Source: an uncultured Bacteroidota bacterium (lineage in GTDB: Bacteria > Bacteroidota > Bacteroidia > Flavobacteriales > Flavobacteriaceae). From it: a stretch of DNA of 44,178 bases. Positions 1 through 8,022 of the stretch are shown here, in pieces. The stretch spans positions 1-44,178 of the forward strand of contig CAILWV010000054.1 in assembly GCA_903838055.1 (NCBI GenBank), written 5' to 3'. The position numbers and the translations under genes were made by a program. The notes under the pieces are model-generated. The model was not told the origin of the DNA and ran no database searches. It was given only the letters and a program-made list of their open reading frames with translations. Position 1 is the stretch's first letter, and each line of letters begins with the position of its first letter.

Positions 1-16
1 AACAAATATATAATCA

Positions 17-592
17 TTAATGATTAATTACAAATATTGCTATAATATCAATTCCTAAACCAAATAACCAGCCAGTCCAAACCTTTTGTTTTTTTATTTT
101 TTTTGCTTTAGATGTGTAACCATTATAGTAATCTGGTTTTTTGATCAATTCTATACTCGGATAATCTAAATTTGAAACATCAGGTTCTACAGAAGACGTT
201 GCTATTGCTGGCACTAAACCAAGTAAAGGAGTTAATAAAACAGATGTTACTATAGTTCCAGTTTGAGCTGATTTGTATCCTTTATAATACTTAAAAGCAT
301 CATTTTCCCCTTGATGATATAAATCAAATGAATTACTAGAATTATTTAAAGGCTCTTGATTAAAAATATCTTTATTCCCATTTTTATATCTAATTATTAA
401 AATTTCTTGTTTTAATAATGAATAAATTGGACCGTCTTGATTATCAAAATTTTGATATTTTATTTCAGAAATACCTACTTCTAATATTTTAGCTTTAATA
501 TCTTCTCCAGTTTTTTTTGTAATTAAATCTTGAGAAAATAATATATTAGAAGATATTAAAATAATACTGATAATTAAACTATTTAATTTCAT
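17..592 (-). CDS. Secreted or membrane protein of unknown function sharing an N-terminal module with its neighbour
   Basis: A 191-residue protein with a signal peptide (about residues 1-20, ending near FSQ). Residues 21-78 form a compact module (QDLITKKTGEDI start, IIRYKNGNKDIF end) that is almost identical to the same region of the next gene upstream at 606-1463. After it come a short polar linker, a glycine-rich hydrophobic segment (about 112-135), a lysine-rich stretch (about 160-170) and a second hydrophobic C-terminal segment. The C-terminus therefore looks membrane-associated. It lies 13 bases downstream of its partner on the same strand and is probably co-transcribed. I do not recognise a function. 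The N-terminal module occurs in many exported Bacteroidetes proteins ahead of different C-terminal domains; that is from memory of the family, not from this sequence. Confidence 0.8.
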   Translation of the reverse strand: MKLNSLIISIILISSNILFSQDLITKKTGEDIKAKILEVGISEIKYQNFDNQDGPIYSLLKQEILIIRYKNGNKDIFNQEPLNNSSNSFDLYHQGENDAFKYYKGYKSAQTGTIVTSVLLTPLLGLVPAIATSSVEPDVSNLDYPSIELIKKPDYYNGYTSKAKKIKKQKVWTGWLFGLGIDIIAIFVINH

Positions 593-605
593 TTTTTTTC
601 AATAT

Positions 606-1463
606 TTAAAATTTGTATCCAAATGACAATTGAAAAACAGAATTTTTGTATGAACTGTACTTATAGATTTCAACTAAACCTAAATTATATCTTGCGTCAA
701 TAATTATGTTATTTACTGACAACCCTACACCAAAATCAATATCAATATCAATGTTTTTGTTAGAATTGCTTGATTTTGAAGTAGCTAGAAATCCAATTTG
801 AGGACCTAAAATAAAATTAAATTCATCACTAACATTAAATTTTGCCAATATTGGAACATTAATATAATCCAATGTAACTATTTTTGAACCTGATATTGCT
901 GGACCAAAATAATCTGTTTGTAATTGATAAGTATATTTATATCCTTGTTCAGAGAATTGTAATTCTGGTTGAATTGAGAAAGATTTATTAAACTTATATT
1001 CCAAAAACCCACCTATATTATAACCAATTATATTTTTAGTATCACCTCTTGTAACATTTGCATAATTTAGTCCTCCTTTAATTCCAAAACTAACACTTTT
1101 ATCAAAAGTTAGTTTTGATTGTATAGGTTTTATTTCATTACCTAACTTTTCATTAGCAACCAACAATGGTTTGTTTTCATTTTTATTTATGTTATTTATT
1201 TTAGATTTTTCATCTATTACTTGATCATCAGAAAAAATATCTTTATTTCCATTTTTATATCTTATGATTAAAACTTCTTTTTTTAACAATGAATAAATCG
1301 GACCATCTTGATTATCAAAGTTTTTATATTTTATTTCAGAAATCCCTACCTCTAAAATTTTAGCTTTAATATCTTCTCCATTTTTCTTTGTTATTAAATC
1401 TTGAGAATAAGATATGCCTGTACAAAATATTGAAAATAAAAAATAAAATAAAATGTTCTTCAT
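606..1463 (-). CDS. Outer membrane beta-barrel protein (PorT-like family) with N-terminal periplasmic module
   Basis: A 285-residue protein with a signal peptide (about 1-20, ending near SYSQ). Residues 21-78 are the module shared with the gene at 17-592, differing at only a handful of positions. A low-complexity Asn/Lys linker follows (about 82-115). The C-terminal part (about 120-285) has alternating hydrophobic and aromatic strands such as FGIKGGLNYANV and FNFILGPQIGF and ends in a terminal FGYKF strand. That pattern is typical of eight-stranded outer-membrane beta-barrels of the PorT/OMP_b-brl_2 type in Bacteroidetes. It is first in a likely two-gene unit, with a -7 promoter element about 26 bases upstream. 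The exact role is unknown. The barrel call rests on strand pattern and the C-terminal aromatic residue. Confidence 0.85.
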   Translation of the reverse strand: MKNILFYFLFSIFCTGISYSQDLITKKNGEDIKAKILEVGISEIKYKNFDNQDGPIYSLLKKEVLIIRYKNGNKDIFSDDQVIDEKSKINNINKNENKPLLVANEKLGNEIKPIQSKLTFDKSVSFGIKGGLNYANVTRGDTKNIIGYNIGGFLEYKFNKSFSIQPELQFSEQGYKYTYQLQTDYFGPAISGSKIVTLDYINVPILAKFNVSDEFNFILGPQIGFLATSKSSNSNKNIDIDIDFGVGLSVNNIIIDARYNLGLVEIYKYSSYKNSVFQLSFGYKF

Positions 1464-1488
1464 AATGATTAAAAAAATAAAATTTTAA

Positions 1489-1496
1489 CAAAATTA
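1489..1496 (-). promoter_or_regulatory. Probable -7 promoter element for the 1463-17 gene pair
   Basis: Read on the minus strand this is TAATTTTG, matching the Bacteroidetes TAnnTTTG consensus. It sits 26 bases upstream of the ATG at 1463. No clear TTTG was seen at the -33 position, only a weak TTTC-like match. The call is a motif match with sensible spacing. Confidence 0.4.
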
Positions 1497-1631
1497 GTAA
1501 TTTCTTCATTAGAAAGATCATTAATACACTAATTATTTTAAATTAAATAAATTGCATTTTTTAATTAACATTTTTAAAACATAAATAAGCAAACTTGAAA
1601 TGAATAGCTGATTGGCTTCTGAAAAATTTAA

Positions 1632-1661
1632 TCAAAAAAAAACTCCAATTTCTTGGAGTTC
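1632..1661 (-). terminator. Rho-independent terminator of the rprXY-like operon
   Basis: An eight-base-pair perfect stem (AACTCCAA / TTGGAGTT, 1641-1648 with 1653-1660) encloses a four-base loop. On the minus strand the stem is followed by a run of nine T. It lies just after the stop codon of the response regulator that ends at 1669. Confidence 0.85.
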
Positions 1662-1668
1662 TAATTTC

Positions 1669-2373
1669 TTATTTTTTAACGACTAATCTAAATCCCTCAC
1701 CGTGGATATTTAGAATTTCTACGTTAGGATCTTCTTTTAGGTACTTACGAAGTTTGGCAATATAAACGTCCATACTTCTAGACGTAAAGTAGTTATCATC
1801 TCTCCAGATTTTTGTAAGCGCTAATTCTCTTGGCATTAAATCTTCTACATAAACAGCTAACATTTTAAGCAATTCATTTTCTTTAGGCGATAATTTTATT
1901 GGCTCATTACCAGGAAAATTAAGAAAACGCAATTTAGAATTCAAATGGAATTTACCAATTTGGAATTCGAATTGTACATTTTCTGGTTTAACTTCAGAAG
2001 ATTTTCGTTGCATTATTGCTTTGATTTTCATCAATAAAACTTCCGAATCGAAAGGTTTATTTAGATAATCATCGGCACCAACTTTATATCCTTTAAGGAC
2101 ATCTTCTTTCATTGTTTTAGCTGTTAAGAAAACGATAGGCACTTCTTTATTCTTATCGCGAATTTCTTTAGCTAGTGTATATCCGTCTTTGTAGGGCATC
2201 ATGACGTCTAGAATACACAAATCATAGGTGTCTTTTTTGAATTTTTCAAAACCTTCCATACCATTTTTTGCCAAAGTAACATCGAAGTCATTTAGCATAA
2301 GGTAATCTTTAAGAATTGCACCAAAGTTTTGGTCGTCTTCTACTAATAGTATTTTTTTGTTTTCTAGTTCCAT
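1669..2373 (-). CDS. rprY: OmpR/PhoB-family DNA-binding response regulator (RprY-like)
   Basis: A 234-residue response regulator. The receiver domain (about 4-118) has the acidic pair ED at 12-13, the phospho-acceptor Asp56 in LDVMMP and the conserved Lys of the NKPF motif. A winged-helix DNA-binding domain (about 135-232) follows, with KLSPKENELL and the recognition-helix region SRSMDVYIAKLRKYL. It is encoded six bases downstream of its histidine kinase, so the two form one operon. This pair resembles RprXY of Bacteroides, Porphyromonas and flavobacteria. The name is by similarity of architecture and context. The signal sensed is not visible in the sequence. Confidence 0.93.
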   Translation of the reverse strand: MELENKKILLVEDDQNFGAILKDYLMLNDFDVTLAKNGMEGFEKFKKDTYDLCILDVMMPYKDGYTLAKEIRDKNKEVPIVFLTAKTMKEDVLKGYKVGADDYLNKPFDSEVLLMKIKAIMQRKSSEVKPENVQFEFQIGKFHLNSKLRFLNFPGNEPIKLSPKENELLKMLAVYVEDLMPRELALTKIWRDDNYFTSRSMDVYIAKLRKYLKEDPNVEILNIHGEGFRLVVKK

Positions 2374-2379
2374 AATGTA

Positions 2380-3966
2380 TTAATTTATCAATGGTATTTT
2401 AATAATAAATGTGCTTCCTTTTCCTTTTTCGCTTTCTACGAAAACTTGACCGTTGTGGTCTTCAACAATTCTTTTTACATAGGCAAGGCCCAATCCGTGA
2501 CCTTTTACATTATGTATGTCGCCTGTATGCTCTCTATAGAATTTTTCGAAAATTCTTTTTTGAGCTGCTTTTGTCATTCCTGATCCTTGGTCTTTAATTT
2601 TAATGAGAATAAACTCATTTACATTCTCTGTATAAACATCAATAACGGGAATATCAGGCGAATATTTTATTGCATTATCTAATATGTTTACCAAAACATT
2701 GGTAAAGTGAACTTCATTTAATAAAGCCGAAGTTCTATTAGCATTGAAATGTGTTGTTATACTTCCTTGTCGATCTTCAGTAATTAAATGAACATGGTCA
2801 ATTGCATGCTCAATAACATCTTGAACATTTTGAGAATCTTTGGAAATATCTAATTCTTTTTTCTCTAGTTTAGAAATCCTAAGTACGTTTTCCACCTGAG
2901 CGTGCATTCGTTTATTCTCATCACGAATCATTTGCAAATAACGTAAAACCTTTTCTTTATCATCAATAACCTTTGGGTTTTTAATAGCATCAAGAGCCAA
3001 ATTGATAGTCGCAATTGGAGTTTTAAACTCATGCGTCATATTATTGATGAAATCCGTTTTAATTTCTGAAATCTGACGTTGTTTTATTAATTGGTGCAAA
3101 GCGTTAGCATAAGCAATAATAATAATCAATGTAAAAATGATAGACAATAATGTAATTCCCAAAATTTCAGAAAACAAAAATTTCTTTTTTTGAGGAAATG
3201 ACACCAATAACATATACTTATTATTCCCATCATTATCAATAAAAACAGGAATTGAATAACTTGAATACTTATCGTAAGAAAAATGTTCCGATTTTATTTT
3301 AGTTGCTAATCCATTGCTGTAAATATCAAACTCAAATGGAGTTTTCACACCATATTCAATCAATTCATTTTCAAGCAACTTTTGGAGCATTTCTTTAGAC
3401 ACTCGATCTTGAATAGAATAGTTTGCAGCAATATCTTTGTAGGCAATCTCAAATTGAGCGTTTTCAAGGATATCTATACTTCCAGACTTTTCATTAGTAA
3501 TATCTGGAGTTATTTTATTTTGAATTCCAGGATTATCTAAAGAGTTGTTATTAAAAATCTCTGTTTTACGTTTTGCAGTATAACTTTTTATTTTTATGCT
3601 ATCTGTTTTATTATCAAAGAACGTTGAAAAAATATCATAATCTTCTGATATTATGCTATTAGAATAGATTATTGTTTCATTGGTTTTGGCATTACGTTGG
3701 TAATAACCATACTCTAACAAATCAGTTTTTAAAGGTGCTTTACCGGTGCTATCTTTAAGTTTTTTGTACTTGTTGTAGAAAGTATATTCCTCTTGTTTTT
3801 GCAATTTTTGAGATACATTTCCTAATACTTGTTTTACATGAAACCTAAACTGTTCTTCGTTATTTTCAAGAGAGGTATTGAACCAATAAACTTGAACGAA
3901 AATTATCCCCAATAAGGATAAACTCATTAACAAGACCAATAACCTAAAAACAAACTTATTCATCAT
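2380..3966 (-). CDS. rprX: Membrane sensor histidine kinase (RprX-like)
   Basis: A 528-residue sensor kinase. Transmembrane helix 1 is at about 5-29 and helix 2 at about 267-290. They flank a periplasmic sensor region of roughly 235 residues with no recognised ligand-binding fold. The HisKA domain carries the phospho-accepting His near residue 312 in NMTHEFKTPIATI. The HATPase domain shows the N box (NILDNAIKYS), G1 (DQGSGM) and G2 (GHGLGLAYVKRI). It precedes its cognate regulator by six bases. Two consecutive Met codons open the ORF (3966 and 3963), so either could be the start. The RprX assignment rests on domain order and partner, not on a database comparison. Confidence 0.93.
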   Translation of the reverse strand: MMNKFVFRLLVLLMSLSLLGIIFVQVYWFNTSLENNEEQFRFHVKQVLGNVSQKLQKQEEYTFYNKYKKLKDSTGKAPLKTDLLEYGYYQRNAKTNETIIYSNSIISEDYDIFSTFFDNKTDSIKIKSYTAKRKTEIFNNNSLDNPGIQNKITPDITNEKSGSIDILENAQFEIAYKDIAANYSIQDRVSKEMLQKLLENELIEYGVKTPFEFDIYSNGLATKIKSEHFSYDKYSSYSIPVFIDNDGNNKYMLLVSFPQKKKFLFSEILGITLLSIIFTLIIIIAYANALHQLIKQRQISEIKTDFINNMTHEFKTPIATINLALDAIKNPKVIDDKEKVLRYLQMIRDENKRMHAQVENVLRISKLEKKELDISKDSQNVQDVIEHAIDHVHLITEDRQGSITTHFNANRTSALLNEVHFTNVLVNILDNAIKYSPDIPVIDVYTENVNEFILIKIKDQGSGMTKAAQKRIFEKFYREHTGDIHNVKGHGLGLAYVKRIVEDHNGQVFVESEKGKGSTFIIKIPLIN

Positions 3967-4033
3967 TCAAATTTAATATTTTAACATTTACGCTGTTAAT
4001 TTATTAACCAAACATTAACATTGCACACAATTA

Positions 4034-5716
4034 TTACTTTTCTTTCAATAAATTAAGCAATGTATCCATTTGAATTTTAGTCTGTTCCAAATCTTCATTT
4101 GTAATTATATAGTGACTTTTTGCAATGCGTTCTTCATCTGACAGTTGGTTCTTTATGCGTTGCAGAACTTTTTCTCTAGTAGTGTTATCCCTTTCTAGGA
4201 CTCTAGCTATCCTGGTTTCTATAGGTGCGGTTACAGTAATAATGGTATCACAATCTTTATAACTTCCGCTTTCAAAAAGAATTGCTGCTTCTTTAACAAG
4301 GTACGGAAAATTATTGTTGTTCACAACCCATTGATCAAAATGTTTTTTTACAGCTGGATGCACAATTGCATTAAGCTGTTTTAATTTATCTGGATTATTA
4401 AAAACAATTGCAGCAAGTTTATCACGATCTAAAGAGTTGTTTTCTCCTACTATTTCAGATCCAAAAACAGCAGCAATTTGACTAATTATTTCTGGAAATG
4501 CCATCACTTTCTTTGCTTCAATGTCGGAAATATAAACCGGAACTCCTTTTGATTGAAAATAATTAGCTACAGTAGTTTTTCCGCTACCAATTCCACCTGT
4601 TAAACCAATAATCTTTGGCTTTACAGGAGTAGTATTTTCTATTAAAGCTTTTTTTATTTCAGGAATATTAGATTCCTTAACTTCAACTTTTGTATTAATG
4701 GTAGTTTCTGAATTAGAATTTACTTTAAAAAATAATTCAGGAAATGCAATTTGAGGTTGTTGTCTTAGAAAAAATATTTTGAAAAAAGACTCTATAAATC
4801 CAAAACCATATCCGAAAAATTGTTTCCAAACTGCAACTATAGAAAGTAATCCAATAACAGGATTTCTATTTTGAAAACTTGAAACAATAAAAATCAAAAG
4901 AAAATACAAGAAATATAATTTCAAAGCCCAATCGAATAATGCAAAAAGTAATACAAATGATATAATTAATCCCAACACAAATATAGTTGGAAACCAAAAT
5001 GTAACTTTACTATACTCGGGATACCATAAGTTTAATATTGGTCTTGCTTTACCAAATTTAGAAACTTGAACACTAAACTTTTCCCAATCAATTCTTCGCT
5101 TATGATATACAAATGCCGAAGAAAACAATCTGGTTTCATATCCTAACTTCCATAATCTTATAGACAAATCCGGGTCTTCACCTGGATGGATATTTCCGAA
5201 ACCATTAGAATCTAGAAATGCTTTTTTGGAGATTCCCATATTAAAACTTCTCGGCTGGAATTTGCTTATCTTTTCAGAACCTCCTCTTATTCCTCCTGTA
5301 GTTAAAAAGGAAGTCATGGCAAAATTAATTGCTTTTTGAATATTAGAAAATGATTTTAGTGCTTTATCGGGACCCCCAAAACAATCTACATAATTGGAAT
5401 TAAGTTCTTTTTCTACTTCTGATAAATAGTGATCTGGAATAATACAATCGGAATCGAAGATGATAAAATAATCACCTTTGGCTTTTTTCATTCCGTAATT
5501 TCTAGAATCGCCTGGTCCAGAATTAGATTTAAAATAATAAGAAATATTTAAACTATTGGAATATTTTGCAACAACCTCTTCACAGGCAATAGTGGAGCCG
5601 TCTTCTACAATAACAATTTCATATTCTCCTTTATAGGAGGATTGGAGTAAACTTTCAAGTAGTTCGTTTATTTCGTCGGGTCTATTATAGACAGGAATAA
5701 TAATTGAAAAATACAT
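4034..5716 (-). CDS. coaE: Fusion protein: family 2 glycosyltransferase (N-terminal) and dephospho-CoA kinase CoaE (C-terminal)
   Basis: A single 560-residue ORF. Residues 1 to about 230 form a GT-A glycosyltransferase of family 2, with SIIIPVYNRP at the start, EDG at 38-40 and the metal-binding DSD at 88-90. Residues about 240-320 contain three or so hydrophobic helices. A polar linker (about 330-366) leads to a complete CoaE kinase of about 193 residues from residue 368. This kinase has the P-loop GGIGSGKTT (374-382), the HPAV motif, the AILFESG segment and a LERDN lid. CoaE phosphorylates dephospho-CoA, the last step of coenzyme A synthesis. The reading frame runs without a stop, and I see no ATG, GTG or TTG codon in the linker near the kinase start. 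The kinase therefore appears to be made only as part of the fusion. An annotation as two genes would need a sequencing error. Confidence 0.9.
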   Translation of the reverse strand: MYFSIIIPVYNRPDEINELLESLLQSSYKGEYEIVIVEDGSTIACEEVVAKYSNSLNISYYFKSNSGPGDSRNYGMKKAKGDYFIIFDSDCIIPDHYLSEVEKELNSNYVDCFGGPDKALKSFSNIQKAINFAMTSFLTTGGIRGGSEKISKFQPRSFNMGISKKAFLDSNGFGNIHPGEDPDLSIRLWKLGYETRLFSSAFVYHKRRIDWEKFSVQVSKFGKARPILNLWYPEYSKVTFWFPTIFVLGLIISFVLLFALFDWALKLYFLYFLLIFIVSSFQNRNPVIGLLSIVAVWKQFFGYGFGFIESFFKIFFLRQQPQIAFPELFFKVNSNSETTINTKVEVKESNIPEIKKALIENTTPVKPKIIGLTGGIGSGKTTVANYFQSKGVPVYISDIEAKKVMAFPEIISQIAAVFGSEIVGENNSLDRDKLAAIVFNNPDKLKQLNAIVHPAVKKHFDQWVVNNNNFPYLVKEAAILFESGSYKDCDTIITVTAPIETRIARVLERDNTTREKVLQRIKNQLSDEERIAKSHYIITNEDLEQTKIQMDTLLNLLKEK

Positions 5717-5733
5717 TCGTCAAAAAATTTTAA

Positions 5734-5741
5734 CAAATATA
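5734..5741 (-). promoter_or_regulatory. Probable -7 promoter element for the GT2-coaE gene
   Basis: Minus-strand TATATTTG matches TAnnTTTG exactly and lies 18 bases upstream of the ATG at 5716. No -33 TTTG was found at the usual spacing, so support is partial. Confidence 0.35.
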
Positions 5742-5756
5742 CTCTTTCTATAAAAG

Positions 5757-5782
5757 AAAAGTCCCGCCGAAGCAGGACTTTT
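5757..5782 (-). terminator. Rho-independent terminator with UUCG tetraloop
   Basis: On the minus strand an 11-base-pair stem (AAAAGTCCTGC with GCGGGACTTTT, including one T-G wobble) is closed by a TTCG loop, the very stable C(UUCG)G tetraloop. The U-rich 3' arm ends transcription of the secreted protein gene that stops at 5805, before the GT2-coaE promoter. Confidence 0.88.
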
Positions 5783-5804
5783 AATAAAAATATATAAATT
5801 TCAA

Positions 5805-7913
5805 TTATTCTTTAATCACTTTTATTGTTTTAACTTGATCATCTGAAGTTACTTTTACTAAGTAAGTTCCAGAAGAAAGTCGAGACATATCTATTTGACC
5901 TTGAGTTTCATTCATACTTTTAACTAACATTTCTTGTCCTAATAAATTAAGAACTTGAATTTTAGAGATAGTTTGTGAATACGATAAATTCAATACATCT
6001 TTAACTGGATTTGGATAAAAAGTAAAACTTGAATCAGTAAAAGAGTTTGTTGCTAAAGAAGCATCATATGCTGATAATTGAAACTCCCCATCCACTCCAC
6101 TTGTAGAACTGTAGGTCCAAACCCCAATATATAAAGTACTTCCTGGTGTAAGAGCTGATAATGTAACTTTAGAGAAAAAGCCATTTCCAGTATCATCATC
6201 ACAACCAACTTCCGTTAAAGAACCACAAGTACCACTAAACACCGTTAATACTGAATCCGTCATAGTAGTTCCGGTTGTAGCATCCGTTTCAACAGTTAAT
6301 GTTCCTGAAGCAGGTACAACAACTTTATACCAAACATCACTTTTTCTATTTGTTTGACAAGAATAAGTCAAACCAGCAGTTGTAGTTCCGCCAATTGTGG
6401 TACCAGTAACAGGAGAGTCAGCAAAAACAGAACCAGGAACAATTGAAATTGCATTTGTACAATTATCATTATTTGGTGGAGTTGCTGGTGTTGTAAATGA
6501 AATAGTAACCCAAGCACTACTTGAATTAGAAGAACATTTCGCTCTAACATGAAAATAATAAGTTGTTAAAGGAGTTAATGATGTTGCTGTATAGGTAATT
6601 GCACTAATAAAAGTACCTGAAATTAAAGGGTCAGTAGATGTAGAGTCTAATACATACTCATATCCTGATGGATTTGAAACCGAAGCTGCCCAAGTAAAAT
6701 TAGCGGTAGTATCTGTAACTCCAGAAACCGCTAAAGGAGTTGGTTCAACACAACTTGGAAGTGGTTCCCAAATTACATCATCAATTAATACACTATTAGC
6801 AGGATCACCAGTATGTCTAAATGCTAATACTTGGTTAGACCCTGGAGCAGTTCCTAAAATTGCTGAAAAATAATCATATACAGAGGTTGAAGTTGTTGTA
6901 AATGATTGAAGACTAACAAAACTTAAATCATCAGAAGGATTTGTTAAATATCCAACTTCGATAACACCTCCAATAGTAAAATTACTTCTAGCTCTAAAAC
7001 GAAGTCTATGGGTTCCATCACCTGCATTTGAAACAGGAATCATAGAAACAACACTTAAACTTGTTGTACTCCAACTTGCAAAATACAAATTATTAGGTGG
7101 TGAAGTTGTAGTTGTAGAGGTTTGTACATTAGCACTACCACCCGTTCCTACCTTTGCCCAACAAACAGGCAAAGCTAAAATACCATCGAAATCTTCAGTA
7201 AAATCTGTTACAGCGTTACATAAAGTTGGAAAACTCAATACAGAACTCCATCCTGAAGTATCTGTTGCACTACAAATTGATCTAACCCAAACATAATAGT
7301 TTGTAGCAGGTGTTAAACCTGTTAAGCTTGTTGATGTTACACCAGGTGCTTCTCCTGCAGTAGCTGGATCTGATGGAAGTGGAGTTGTACTAGATGTTGA
7401 AATATAATATTCATATCCAAAAGCGGGATCTGTAACCGAAGTAGTCCATGATACAGTTGCAGAGGTAGTAGTAAGATTAGAAACAGTTAAATTAGTTGGT
7501 GCGATACATGTTGGAGGTATCCCACAAATTACATATCTAGTTCTACATACAGATTCTGCACCACAAGCTCCATCATCTAAATGAGTATAAAACCAAATAT
7601 CACCACTTACTGTAGAAACCCATGAAACACTACCTGTACCAAAAGTTTCTGCTGTAGCTCCTGAATCAGTGCTAATTGTAACTATATCCGTTGAAACTGA
7701 ACTTCCAAAAGTATAAGTTTCACCAGCAGTTACAGTCACTACTGAATATTCACTTGCATAACCACAGGTTGTAACACTATTATGAACTAATCCATCACAA
7801 ACAGGAATAGTATATGTGTTAGATGGATATTGCCCATTCACCGACGTTAAACATTGTGCAGACATTAAGGATGTAAATCCTAACATTAGCAGTAAAAGAG
7901 TAATTTTTTTCAT
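5805..7913 (-). CDS. Secreted multidomain protein with fibronectin III domains and type A T9SS sorting domain
   Basis: A 702-residue exported protein. It has a signal peptide (1-20) and then a Cys-containing N-terminal domain (about 21-135). A first fibronectin III domain follows (about 137-231, APTNLTVSNLTTTSATVSW), then a beta-rich domain resembling MAM/jelly-roll folds (about 232-385) and a second fibronectin III domain (about 388-478). Next is a pre-peptidase-C-like beta-sandwich (about 480-620, NDNCTNAISI to GVWTYSS). The C-terminal type A sorting domain (about 628-702) has FYPNPVKDVLNLSY, LNLLGQEM and SGTYLVKVTSDD. Cargo of this kind crosses the outer membrane by the type IX system and is anchored or released. 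No catalytic motif is visible, so it is probably an adhesin or binding protein. It stands alone between two terminators. Confidence 0.9.
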   Translation of the reverse strand: MKKITLLLLMLGFTSLMSAQCLTSVNGQYPSNTYTIPVCDGLVHNSVTTCGYASEYSVVTVTAGETYTFGSSVSTDIVTISTDSGATAETFGTGSVSWVSTVSGDIWFYTHLDDGACGAESVCRTRYVICGIPPTCIAPTNLTVSNLTTTSATVSWTTSVTDPAFGYEYYISTSSTTPLPSDPATAGEAPGVTSTSLTGLTPATNYYVWVRSICSATDTSGWSSVLSFPTLCNAVTDFTEDFDGILALPVCWAKVGTGGSANVQTSTTTTSPPNNLYFASWSTTSLSVVSMIPVSNAGDGTHRLRFRARSNFTIGGVIEVGYLTNPSDDLSFVSLQSFTTTSTSVYDYFSAILGTAPGSNQVLAFRHTGDPANSVLIDDVIWEPLPSCVEPTPLAVSGVTDTTANFTWAASVSNPSGYEYVLDSTSTDPLISGTFISAITYTATSLTPLTTYYFHVRAKCSSNSSSAWVTISFTTPATPPNNDNCTNAISIVPGSVFADSPVTGTTIGGTTTAGLTYSCQTNRKSDVWYKVVVPASGTLTVETDATTGTTMTDSVLTVFSGTCGSLTEVGCDDDTGNGFFSKVTLSALTPGSTLYIGVWTYSSTSGVDGEFQLSAYDASLATNSFTDSSFTFYPNPVKDVLNLSYSQTISKIQVLNLLGQEMLVKSMNETQGQIDMSRLSSGTYLVKVTSDDQVKTIKVIKE

Positions 7914-7951
7914 AATTATTTCACATTAAAATTTATAGATGTAAATATACA

Positions 7952-7985
7952 AAAAAAACTTGAAACATACATTTCAAGTTTTTTT
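7952..7985 (-). terminator. Terminator after fabV
   Basis: A stem of ACTTGAAA (7958-7965) with TTTCAAGT (7972-7979) is extended by flanking A/T tracts, with a six-base loop. On the minus strand it ends in a run of eight T. It lies 38 bases after the fabV stop at 8023. Confidence 0.85.
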
Positions 7986-8022
7986 GTGATAAATATTAAT
8001 ACTATCTTAATTTACTTCGGAA

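Noticed and set aside
3968..3975. TAAATTTG box on the minus strand before rprX-like gene
   Set aside because: It ends one base before the start codon, too close for a -7 element of that gene, so it is likely coincidence in A/T-rich sequence.
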